64,000 nucleotides of DNA from Curvularia sp. ZM96. Its lineage: Eukaryota > Ascomycota > Dothideomycetes > Pleosporales > Pleosporaceae. The translations under genes were made by a program, and so were the position numbers. This document shows positions 33,779-43,824 of the stretch, in pieces. Location: NCBI GenBank assembly GCA_022457065.1, contig JAJGBQ010000007.1, positions 1,798,001 to 1,862,000 of the forward strand, read 5' to 3'. Each line of letters starts with the position of its first letter. The first letter of the stretch is position 1. The notes beneath the pieces are model-generated. The model did no database searches and was not told where the DNA came from. It saw only the letters and a program-made list of their open reading frames with translations.

Positions 33779-36088
33779 ATGGCATCAGCGATGCACACTA
33801 CCCCGCCACGCCCAATGCCCGCTCCCTCCTCCCCCGCAACTTGCCAGTGGAGGCGAGGACGGCCGTTCACCGCTAGCAGTCCACGCATCAGAGACATGCA
33901 CCAACACCCTGTCTCAAGCACTCTTTCCCCGTCCAACCACCGTCCTTCGACCGACACGACGGCTGCAGCGGAAAACCAGTCTTCGTTGCAAGCATTATCC
34001 ACGTCAAATGCGAAACCGTCCAGCAGCGGCCATGGACATACCATTGATTCTCTCCAGCAACTATGGAATCCATCGTACGGGTTGCGCTTTGCGACCATAC
34101 CACCCACAGGCACCCAACAGCCTGCTCACGCTCCTCGAGATAAGGAATCCATGATACCGTCCCACGTCGGACCAGCTGAGTTGCCTCATACCAAGGACGA
34201 TTCTATCAGCAGGACTGATAGCGCAGGGATTGGTACACAAGCCAATATAAGGGGCGCTGATTGTCCAGCGGAGAGCCAGTCCTCGTGTGACACGGATTGT
34301 GTGCAAGAATCAGATTCCACGTACATGGCCAGCATCTCTTCCCAAGGCGAGACAGAGCTGGACGCCAGCGAAGAAGAAGGGGAAGAAGGGGAAGGAGAGG
34401 CAAATGCCAAAAATGCCCTTACCTACCAAATTCCAGAGGATACCCTACGTGCCGCAATGGTTGCTTCTCCCAGAACACGTGCGAGTTACTGGAGTGCGAG
34501 ATTGTACCAAGGCCCGGAGGGCGAGTCGCTTTCGATCCATTATTGCAAAACTTTTGACGTTGCCGAAAGGGTCGCCCAGTACTTTTTGCAGGAAAAGGTT
34601 GTCGGCTTCGACATTGAATGGAAACCTCATGGAAACCCTCATTCTATTAAGCACAACGCCCCGTTGATTCAGCTGGCATGCGAAGACAGGATCGCGTTGT
34701 TTCACATCTCGTTGTTTCCCGGATTCAAGGCGGAACAGCTTATGCCACCGAGTCTAAAAGCCATCTTGGAATCGCCAGATATCATCAAGGTAGGAGTGGC
34801 TATCAAGGGTGACTTCAAGCGCGTAGAAAAGTACCTCAAGGTTCAGCCTCAAGGTGTTTTCGAGCTGAGTCGCTTACATAATCTTGTTGAATGGTACGGA
34901 GTCGATCCTAGCAAGGTCTCAAACAGACTGGTTAGTCTTGCTACCCAAGTGCTTCAACACCTCCAGTTGCCCTTGTACAAAGGCGAGCAACTAGAAGACG
35001 ATGCCGACACGACGTCGAGTGTTCGAGAGAGTGACTGGAGCCTCCCACTCAACCTGGAGCAGATACACTACGCAGCCGCTGACGCGTACGCTGGGTTTCG
35101 GCTCTACCACACGTTGGAATGGAAGCGGACTCGACTAACACCCACACCTCCACCGGTGATGCTTTGCGACTATGACAATAAGCCTAGTCCTCGTGCCAAA
35201 CAGTCACGTAAAAAAGCTGAAGCAACCACCAAGACTAAGGACGATGGTGATAGTGATATGAGCTCATTGAGTGACCCTGTGGAAGAGGAACAAAACAGCG
35301 ATGAAGACGCCTTAGACTATCAGACAGCGCCCGAAGAACTCATGGATAGCCATGAACTCGAGGATCCGGCGCATGCAATCACTCGAGCTGTTGGTCGACC
35401 CAGAAAAGACAACGTCTTCGAGACTCAGCTTACTAAGAACACTGAATCTAATGACGATAACAATGACAACAACAAGGACCTAGGATTCGGAAACAACGTT
35501 TCTTCTCCGTCTAGGTCTGTGGGCCGAGTCGATCTACCCTGGCTGAAAGAGATCGATCCGGGATACCCAAAATTACCGCAATCATCGCAGGAGGATGCCA
35601 AAGACTCTCGGCCTAGCGGGCTCTCTGCTGATTCTGATGACGAATTTCCGGACGCGGAACTTGAGGAGGCGCTTGGGAACATGACACTTGACGACAGCGG
35701 AAACTTGAAAGAGGATGTGGACGTTGTCGCTTCTGAACAGACCAGCCCATCATACTGCCTAGCGACAACATGGGCGCATCACTATGTTCAGTCCACTATC
35801 CCTTTACCCACGTCCTCGGCTCTCCCTCGCATCCACGCAACGGTTTCTCATCTCCGTGCCTATCATCTATGGCACCACCAGAAGATGGGAGTAGAGGAGA
35901 TTGCGCCACTTGTGCGAGATCCGCCGCTCTCCCACAGCACTGTCACCAATTATATCCTACAGGCTGTGACACTGGAAAAACTTGAATACGAGCAGGAGTC
36001 GCTCAGAAATCTGCTAATTGCACTGCCCTTAGGCATGAGAAAGGGCCGATGGAAGGAATTGGCGGAGAAGGTTGGGGCTCTAGACTAG
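33779..36088 (+). CDS. DEDDy 3'-5' exonuclease, WRN-exonuclease type, with C-terminal helix-turn-helix
   Basis: A single open frame of 769 residues, no intron. Residues 1-230 are S/T/P-rich and disordered, with an acidic patch near 200-215. The exonuclease domain spans about 250-460. Metal-binding acids are Asp278 and Glu280 in G-F-D-I-E-W-K, Asp345 in K-G-D-F-K-R-V, and Asp435 with Tyr431 in Y-A-A-A-D-A-Y; all are present. After an acidic linker with K/R islands, residues about 670-769 form a helical region (L-R-A-Y-H-L-W-H-H-Q-K-M-G-V-E-E-I-A) like the helicase-associated helix-turn-helix of RecQ/WRN proteins. No helicase motifs lie between, so it is a stand-alone exonuclease. It probably acts on DNA ends or RNA; which is not readable. 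Start chosen at the first ATG; earlier ATGs are out of frame. Confidence 0.88.
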   Translation: MASAMHTTPPRPMPAPSSPATCQWRRGRPFTASSPRIRDMHQHPVSSTLSPSNHRPSTDTTAAAENQSSLQALSTSNAKPSSSGHGHTIDSLQQLWNPSYGLRFATIPPTGTQQPAHAPRDKESMIPSHVGPAELPHTKDDSISRTDSAGIGTQANIRGADCPAESQSSCDTDCVQESDSTYMASISSQGETELDASEEEGEEGEGEANAKNALTYQIPEDTLRAAMVASPRTRASYWSARLYQGPEGESLSIHYCKTFDVAERVAQYFLQEKVVGFDIEWKPHGNPHSIKHNAPLIQLACEDRIALFHISLFPGFKAEQLMPPSLKAILESPDIIKVGVAIKGDFKRVEKYLKVQPQGVFELSRLHNLVEWYGVDPSKVSNRLVSLATQVLQHLQLPLYKGEQLEDDADTTSSVRESDWSLPLNLEQIHYAAADAYAGFRLYHTLEWKRTRLTPTPPPVMLCDYDNKPSPRAKQSRKKAEATTKTKDDGDSDMSSLSDPVEEEQNSDEDALDYQTAPEELMDSHELEDPAHAITRAVGRPRKDNVFETQLTKNTESNDDNNDNNKDLGFGNNVSSPSRSVGRVDLPWLKEIDPGYPKLPQSSQEDAKDSRPSGLSADSDDEFPDAELEEALGNMTLDDSGNLKEDVDVVASEQTSPSYCLATTWAHHYVQSTIPLPTSSALPRIHATVSHLRAYHLWHHQKMGVEEIAPLVRDPPLSHSTVTNYILQAVTLEKLEYEQESLRNLLIALPLGMRKGRWKELAEKVGALD

Positions 36089-36564
36089 ACGTGTTTCTTT
36101 ATGGCGCCATGTACATAGTCTCTATGCTATGATGAATGAAGGGGTAAGTCTTGGACATGTGCTGATTTGCAACATCATGCTCGCTGCAGGCTGTCACATC
36201 GACGTGCACTTGGCAGTCCACCAGCGTGCAAAGGAATATTGGACACGTATCGAGGCGTCGTAACCTCGTACTCGATTCAGGTACCGTAGGCCTAGGTCAA
36301 TTGCTAAGCTCAGGGTCCAGACGCTCAGCCAATAGCAATGAAGCAGCAGTCCGACCCCCGCGCGCCGGCTGCGAAACTGCGGTGAGGATCAGCCATCCTT
36401 GTAAGCAGCCCCTCCAAATTGTTGGCGGCCCTCGGCCATTACTCCCTCGCTGTACCCACAAGCACAACAGCTGCTTTGTTACCTCTTGTCAAAGACTTCT
36501 ACTCGGGGATCTGGTACCACTATATATCACGAAAAAGAAAAAAGACTGCCATTCAACACCTATC
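36089..36564. other. promoter and leader region of the phosphomannomutase gene
   Basis: The 476 bases hold the 3' end of the exonuclease gene and then the Sec53 promoter. CTATATATCA at 36519-36528, 37 bases before the ATG, is TATA-like but close to the start. Confidence 0.5.
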
Positions 36565-37477
36565 ATGGCCGCTGCAGCTGCTGTTTACCCCCCGCTCGAC
36601 CAGCGCCCGGTCAAGAACACAGTCTTGCTCTTCGATGTTGACGATACGCTCACAAAACCCCGTCAAGTGCGCTCAGCTCTGCATGATACATCGAATATAG
36701 ACCGCTAACAAGCCTCTAGCTGGTGAAGCCGGAGATGCTTCAATTGCTCTCAGAACTGCGACACAAGTGCGCCATCGGCTTCGTTGGCGGCTCCAACCTC
36801 GCCAAACAGCAGGAGCAACTTGGCGGACCAGTAGACGTCGCGTCACTGTTTGACTTTTGCTTCGCTGAGAACGGACTCACTGCCATCCGCATGGGTGAGG
36901 TGTTGTCCAGCCAGAGCTTCATTGGTTGGATTGGCGAGGAGAAATACAAGGCGCTGGCAAAGTGGTATGTTCGAGTTCATGGCATTACAGAGCATGGCTG
37001 ATTCCAACCCGCAGGATCCTTCACTACATCGCTGATCTCGATATTCCCATCAAGCGCGGCACCTTCATCGAGTTCCGAAACGGCATGATCAACGTCTCCC
37101 CCATTGGCCGTAACGCCTCCACCGAAGAGCGAAACGAGTACCAGAAGTACGACCTCGAGCACAAGGTCAGGGAAACCATGGTCGCAAAGCTCAAGGAAGC
37201 CTTCCCTGACTACGGATTGACCTACTCTATCGGCGGTCAAATCTCATTCGACGTCTTCCCCACTGGCTGGGACAAGACCTACTGCTTGCGCCACATTGAG
37301 GCCGAGAAGGATATTACAGGAGTTGTCTATGACAAGATTCACTTCTTTGGTGACAAGGCATACGAGGGCGGAAATGACTGGGAAATCTACAGTGATAAGC
37401 GGACCATTGGACACAAGGTCAAGAACCCGGAGGACACATACTCGCAGCTGCAGGAGCTGCTGAAGAGCTTCCAGTAG
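36565..37477 (+). CDS. SEC53: phosphomannomutase
   Basis: Exons 36565-36666, 36720-36964 and 37015-37477 give 269 residues. The HAD nucleophile motif D-V-D-D-T-L-T is at residues 24-30, with Asp24 the likely phosphorylated residue and Asp26 the general acid. Next come G-F-V-G-G-S-N-L, E-N-G-L-T, the cap segment K-R-G-T-F-I-E-F-R-N-G-M-I-N-V-S-P-I-G-R, and F-F-G-D-K-A-Y-E-G-G-N-D near the end. The enzyme interconverts mannose-6-P and mannose-1-P in the cytosol and so supplies GDP-mannose for N-glycosylation, O-mannosylation, GPI anchors and cell wall mannan. Introns are 53 and 50 nt. A short Ala-rich stretch at the N terminus is the only oddity. Confidence 0.96.
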
Positions 37478-38332
37478 TCAGAGCTGCTTGTAAAAATGAA
37501 AAATTCTCCGACTATGTTCGGACTGATGAACAGACCTGCTCTTACTGTGTTTCTAAGAGGACAAAAACAATATGACATGTGAACAACGAAAGAGGGCAAA
37601 GACACTAGCTTTTGAATCCGACATATTAACCAGGTACTATAGGCATGGTGCGTTCCCACTTTGCTACAATTTTTTGATGGCGCTTGGACTTGCGCTGATC
37701 GTTCTACACCGACTCCGTGTTCACTGGTCGTTTTGGTTGACAAGAAGCATACGCCAAACCCAAACCTGAACACAGCCCGACATGCATCGACTTAGTCGAT
37801 GCACCCTGTACCTGCTTACAAGATAGTAGTCAGCATGGGTCTTTCTCCTTTTTTGTTTGCCTACATCCCGTTAGGGCAAGGCTGCGACTAATAACTTGCG
37901 TCTTGGACATATAATTCATTAAAGCGAGACAAGCTACTTGCCCATATTAGACGAAAAATCCCGATTGGCTCGATTAATACTGGGATGAATATCTCTCGAT
38001 ACTTGGCGCCATGGGCCCAGTGCCTCGGAGATACGAAGAGCTAACTAGATTTGTGTGCCCGCATACCTTGTTCATCTATCTAGCCAATGGGCAACCCGCT
38101 ACGAAAGATGTGTGTAACGTTCCAAGAAGACCATTTCAAGATATGAGAGGTTCGGATAGAAGAAAGCGACGATCCGGCAGTTGAACCTTTCCGTCCATGC
38201 AATACCCATCCCCGCGTAGAAAGTGGGGATTGGCATGTTATCAAGACTTTCCAAAGGACGTACAAATATTGACGGGGCGGTTCTCTTTGTAAAGTCCAGG
38301 TGTTTGTTTCTGTTGCTCATCTGTTCGTCATC
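37478..38332. other. intergenic, no gene seen
   Basis: 3' region of SEC53 and promoter of the GMC oxidoreductase gene. Small minus-strand frames (38080-38356) show no motif. Confidence 0.55.
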
Positions 38333-40452
38333 ATGAAGTTTGACGCAGCATTTCACCTTTTTTTGCCTGCGCTGGTCCTTGCCTCTGCTCCATCCTGCAC
38401 TCCAGCCCAGGCCACAGCAAACTCCTCAAACACTTATGACTACATTGTTACCGGCTCGGGTCCCGGAGGCGGAACCATTGCCACCAATCTTGCGCTTGCT
38501 GGACACTCGGTCCTGTTGATTGAAGCAGGTTCTGATGCTACGTTTGATATACGTACTCAAATCCTCGCGCTTAATAGCTTTGGAAATATTGATGCCGCAT
38601 GGCATTTCTTCGTTAGACATGACGATGATGAAGAGAGGCTGAAGAGGTACAACCTGCTGGTTTGGAGACTGCCAAACGGAGAGTGTGAGTAGCTTCCCCG
38701 ATGAGTCCTTTATTAGGCTCGATGCTGATATCAGAAGACTGGGTTGGAAAGGATCCGAGTGTCGACGGATATGTGGGTGCCGAGAGACTGGGGGTTTTCT
38801 ACCCCCGAGGTGCGACCCTTGGTGGCAGTGCCATCATAAACGCAGCAGCGACGTTTCTGCCGAGTGAAAGTGACTGGGATATATTTGACAAGGGAACTGG
38901 GGATGAGCTCTGGAGGTGAGTGTTCATTCAATTGCAACGGCTGGCAAAGTGTACTAACTGGATTAGTGGTGACCGAATGCGCAAGTACTTCGAGAAGATC
39001 GAACACAACAATTACCTCGAACCAGGCACCCCAGGCCATGGATTCACCGGCTGGCTGCAAACTAACATAGCCGACCGTGCGACCCAGGCAGCAGCTAGCC
39101 TTCGCTTAAAGGTCTTCCAGGCAGCTTTGAAACTCGTTGGCAGAGACCCGGAAAAGGTGCTGGATGATCTCGCCAGCGACCCAAATTATCTTGGCCCCGA
39201 CCGGGATCAAACTGAAGGGCTCTGGGCTCTGCCTTTCCATGTCACGCCAACATGGAAACGATTCAGTCCGCGTGACAGAATTCTAGAGACTCGGAATGCA
39301 ACGAATCTGAATGGAACGCAAAAGTATCCACTTAACCTACAGCTTGAGTCCTTGGTTACTAAGGTACTGTTTGATACTTGTGGTGGCAACGGTACCAAGG
39401 CGCGAGCCGTGGGCGTCGAGTATCTTCAAGGCAAATCTGTGTACAAAGCGGATCCACGACGAAATGGCACTACTGCAGCAGGCACCCTCAAGACAGCCTT
39501 CGCTCGCAAAGAAGTAATTGTCTCAGGTGGTGCCTTCAACTCGCCACAGCTTCTACAACTCTCTGGTATCGGGCCCAAAGCCCTTCTTGAAAAGTACGGC
39601 ATTACCGTGGTCTCCGATTTGCCAGGCGTAGGCAGTAACCTTCAAGATAACTACGAGATACCCATGTATGGCAACGCAAAGGTCAATATCACCGTGCCTG
39701 TCGATCCCAACGCACCAAAATGCACATTCGGTGCACCTGGAGATCCCTGCGTTGACCTCTGGTACCAGGGCCAGGGACCATATGCACGCGGTGGCATCAA
39801 CTCAAACGCTTTCCTCCTCAAAACGTCGCATGCCGTCGAAAACGAGCGGGACATGCTCATGTTTGGTTTCCCTGGCAGTATCTTCCGTGGTTTCGCCCCT
39901 GACACAAGTCAAAACCAGACACTGATTCCTCCGACAACGTTTTCCTGGTCTACGGTCAAAATGCACCCGCAAAACACGGCTGGATACGTCAGGATTCGCT
40001 CTGCTGACCCGACGGAAACACCTGAAGTTAATCTGAATTACTTTGTCACGGGCGCAGAGACGGATATGAACGCCATCCTGGATACCCTAGCCTTCGTACG
40101 CAAAGCATTCAGGACAACTGAGGCGCCGGTTGGTCCCATCATGCCAGTTTCTCCTCCTTGCCCTCCAGCCGATATCCTCGAAAGTGGGTACTGCAAGGAT
40201 ATTGATATTGACAAGAACTGGATCCATGACCAAGTTTTTGGACATCACCCTACCAGTACAAACAAAGTTGGCCCAGACGCGGATCCCATGGCTGTGTTGG
40301 ACAATAGGTTGAGGGTCAAGGGGGTACAGGGTCTGCGGGTTGTCGACGCAAGTGCTTTTCCTAGGTGTCCAGGAGCATTCCCAGCGGTTTCGACCTTCAT
40401 GTTGAGTGAGAGGGCGACGGATTTGGTGTTGGAGGATGCGGGGAAATGGTAG
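38333..40452 (+). CDS. secreted GMC oxidoreductase (FAD-dependent)
   Basis: Exons 38333-38684, 38738-38915 and 38967-40452 give 671 residues. Residues 1-25 are a likely signal peptide (F-H-L-F-L-P-A-L-V-L-A-S-A). The FAD-binding Rossmann motif is V-T-G-S-G-P-G-G-G-T-I-A with L-L-I-E-A-G, and the GMC signature Y-P-R-G-A-T-L-G-G-S-A-I-I-N-A is intact. The second signature G-G-A-F-N-S-P-Q-L-L-Q-L-S-G-I-G is also present. The catalytic His is probably in G-H-H-P-T-S-T. The first intron's acceptor at 38737 was chosen because the alternative at 38734 gives a stop. Family members oxidise alcohols or sugars outside the cell, often feeding H2O2 to lignin- or cell-wall-degrading enzymes. Substrate unknown; no pathway partner next to it. 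Confidence 0.9.
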
Positions 40453-41000
40453 ATAGCGGATATGAGCGATGAAGGTTTGAAATACGGTTTTCTTGCCAGT
40501 CGATGCAAGGTAGGATAAGAAGACTAACAAATTATTCTCTGCTTAATCTACAATGGATCTTTATGTATTATAAGTAATGATTAAGACGAGTGTTACGAGT
40601 AATCTTCGTAAACTAGAAGCTATCTTATTGAGAGAGAAAAGCTGAAAACGGTTATCAACACCTCAAAGATGACGTCAAGAGGAATTTTGCAAGCGGCACA
40701 AACAAGCCAGGCAGAGAGCGCAGATAATCTTTATGTTGAACAAAAATAAGCATAAATTTAAGTTGCCTAATGATAGCGTTCCTTACCCCACCACCGAAGC
40801 CAGCCCGCTCCCGACGCGCCAAAAATTATTCTGTCGCAAATCCCCCACCCCCTGCGAACTGCGAATTGGATCGAACTCCACAACCACCACCTTTACTCTA
40901 TCAAGTTTCCTACCAAGTCGAACTCCCAGTCCATAACACCAGTTTCATCCCGAAAGTCGCCCTACACGCCAATCCAAACCCACACACACGCGCGCGAACC
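40453..41000. other. intergenic, promoter of TRM112
   Basis: Holds the oxidoreductase 3' end and the TRM112 promoter. A CACACACACGCGCGCG run lies just before the TRM112 ATG. No gene is seen. Confidence 0.55.
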
Positions 41001-41570
41001 ATGAAGCTCCTCACCCTCAACTTCCTCACCTGCGCCATCAAAACCTGCAAAACGAACCCTGCGTCCTTTCCCCTGCACCCCCGCGATGCCGAACTCGAAA
41101 TCGTCGAGGCAGATGTAAATCTGGCCTTTCTGAAAAACATCCTTCCCCGCATTCTGTGGGATGAGCTGAGAGTCATTTGCAGTGAGGTATGCAACGACGC
41201 CAATTTCCCTTCTGACAACGTCTCTCCGGTCAGAATGTTTTTCAAAAAAAAAAAAAATCGTATATAAATTAAGTGTATACAAGCTAACATGTATCTTCTT
41301 TTCTTTTTTACACAGCTCGGTCTCCCCGAACTCCCAGCTACAGCGCCCACACCAGCCGATCTCGTCGAGTCTTCTACTTCCGCACTAGACACCACCGATG
41401 CGCCACCAGCACAAGAAGACGAGGAGCCTAGCCAGACGGCAAAGGATCTGCACAGGATACTGCTTGAGACATGTATAAAAGAAGGAAAGCTAGTCTGTGG
41501 CGCGTGCCAGCATGAATACGCGGTTAAAGAGGGTGTGGCGAACTTCTTGTTGCCGGGGCACTTGGTATGA
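41001..41570 (+). CDS. TRM112: Trm112, methyltransferase activator subunit
   Basis: Exons 41001-41186 and 41316-41570 give 146 residues. The 129-nt intron contains an A13-like run and a T-rich tract before CACAG. Two Cys pairs form the zinc site: Cys11 and Cys16 (L-T-C-A-I-K-T-C) and C-G-A-C-Q-H-E-Y near residues 123-128. The family ending N-F-L-L-P-G-H-L-V is intact. Trm112 is the obligate partner that stabilises Trm9 and Trm11 (tRNA), Bud23 (18S rRNA) and Mtq2 (eRF1) methyltransferases, linking translation and ribosome assembly. Residues 70-100 are an acidic/T-rich insertion between the two halves, as in other filamentous fungi. Confidence 0.95.
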
Positions 41571-42025
41571 AGGGGCATAAGAGAGTAATTGAAAGATAGG
41601 ATATTATATGGAGGAGAGAAGCAGGCCCTTGACTGGATTTCCTAATGCAGAAGGTTACAGAGCGGAAATGCGGCCGTGCTAAGGGAGAGATAGAGGGCTC
41701 TCGGAGACGTGGGTTGGCGGCAGGTGCAGGAGGAAGGAAAAGAGCAGAAGGATGACTCTTCGCAGCAGATGTGGAAAGGGAGCATGGGCTAAGAAACCCG
41801 AGATTGCGATTTGATACCCTTTCATTTTAGTATGGACATTTACGTAGTTGGGTGAGGCGTCCCATTACAAAGAGTTGGGGGGCTGAAGATGCTTGCGGTC
41901 CCTTGGAACAGCTTCAGAAGCTTCGACTTTTTTGTTCCCTTTACCTAGCCAAAAAATGGTATCTAACACATGCGCCCAAACACCGGTGCTTGTCACCACA
42001 TATTTCTTGTTTTGCAACTCGGCCT
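41571..42025. other. intergenic between convergent TRM112 and YTM1
   Basis: Two facing 3' ends. No gene or strong hairpin was noticed. Confidence 0.55.
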
Positions 42026-43532
42026 TCACGATTTTATCGCACGGTTGATTTGTACCCGCTTGTCTTCACCACCGGATACAATGCCCACCTGGCGATCCCA
42101 GCACACGCTGAAGACCTTCGCGCCCTCTCCATGACTCTTGGCAGCCTCGCCATCCCGCGACTGCCGGTAGATTGTGTACATGCTCTCGCCTGCCATACCC
42201 TCGCCGACCTGGCCACCTGTAGTGACATTCCTAAGATCCCAGATCTGAACTGTGCCGTCATGAGAGGCAGAAGCAAGGTTATGTTCGGAAGACGGATCTG
42301 TGTCTAAGGATACGACGCCGTTCTTGTGACCCCGCAGCGTCATTACACTGATCTGAGTAGCTGATACACGCGGGTCAATCAGAGTAATGTGTCGTGCAGA
42401 GGTACCGGTTGCCAGGAGATTGCGCGAAGGAATAGCGCACAAAGAAAGAAGCGAGTGGCCTGTCGTTCGTGTATCCACACATGTCGCAGTGGGCAGATCC
42501 CACGTCTTCAGGGTGTGATCGTGTGAGGCAGAGTATGCGACTGTTGCATCATCTGGCTTAAATATGACGCTAGATACTGGCGCACTGTGACCAGTAAAAG
42601 TAGCCAACGCGCCTCGAGCTGGAACTGTACGGTCTGGTTTTGAGAGTTTTTGTCGCTTGTTAGAAGCAACTGTCGAGTCTGGAAGTAGGTTGGATGGTGC
42701 CACTGGGTTCTCCTTCGCATTGCTGGAGAAGAGCGAGACAGTAGTATCTGATGATGCGGAAAGAATTCGGTTCGACGGCGCATGAACTGCAACGTCCTCT
42801 ACACCCCAGCGGTGGTTGAAGAGCTCCAGTGCGGTTGTGATCGTTCGCGCATCATCGTCATACTTGTACACGCGAACCGTGTTGTCCAAGCCAGCAGCCA
42901 CCATCTTCTTCTCAGACAACCACTTTGCCGTCTTCAAGCTGGTAATCCGACCTCCATTGTTGGGGGCTTCAGAAGTCGCCAAAACATCGCCAGAAGTGTT
43001 CCAGACTCGCAGAAGCCCATCATAGCTTGCGCTCAGTATCCTCTCTTGCCCACTTTGCACTCCTGACAGGACGTCAACCGCAGAAACCCAGTCGTCATGC
43101 TCGAAGCTGGTAACATTCAACGGCGGTACCAGCGCCCTAGTGTATTCCACGTCGAGAGTCGCTTCGGCATTGATACCATTCTTTGTAAGGAACTGGTCGA
43201 TAGTTGTGCGCAGAAATTCGCCATTGATGAGAATGTCGAACGGAATGCGGTTCTCGTCCCCACGGTGGAGGAGCTCGTTTACAAGAGTCGAGAGCTTGTG
43301 GCGCGTTAAAGCTAGAAGCGCATTCTGTTAGCATGAAGCGAAGACATAGGCCATCTTGACCTGCGCAACATGTTGCGACATGTTGCGACACAAGAGCGTG
43401 CAGCTTGTCATCTTGCAAAGAATACTTACATGTTTGTACAAGCAAAGTACTGGGTTCCTCTGAAATCTGCAGTCCAGGATCGCGCGTAGTGAGGCGAATC
43501 TGCACCTTAGTCTCTGCTGCTTCGGAATCCAT
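42026..43532 (-). CDS. YTM1: Ytm1, WD40 ribosome biogenesis factor
   Basis: Exons 43430-43532 and 42026-43311 give 462 residues, close to yeast Ytm1. The 118-nt intron (GTAAGT...TTCTAG) rejoins L-V-Q-T-S to L-T-R-H-K-L-S-T-L-V-N-E-L. Residues 1-95 are the NLE ubiquitin-like domain (V-Q-I-R-L-T-T-R... I-N-G-E-F-L-R-T-T-I-D-Q-F-L) that contacts the MIDAS domain of the AAA-ATPase Rea1/Mdn1. The rest forms a WD40 propeller; clear repeats end in L-R-V-W, V-R-V-Y, L-K-T-W-D and V-Q-I-W-D-L-R. It works with Nop7 and Erb1 in the PeBoW complex during 60S subunit maturation in the nucleolus. Upstream ZW10-like gene is in tandem. Confidence 0.94.
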
Positions 43533-43824
43533 GGTGTGGGTATGTGGTCGGCTACTTGTTAGAAAATTGTTGCTGGCGACGATGAATTCTGGGAAGCTTT
43601 TGGAAATTTCGGGATCTTGAACTTTTTCTTGAAAGAGGTTAGCGCGGGGACATCAGCCAGTCGGCGTTCGCGCACCTCCGGCGACCAGGCTGGTCCAGTA
43701 ACATGATTTACGCATTTCAGAGAAGGCTTTCCGCATGCTTATGACATATGTTTTCCCCAAATTCAAATCTTGAATAGCAATCGATCGGTGATGAAAATTG
43801 ACATTGGGGTATGACTAGCCTTCC

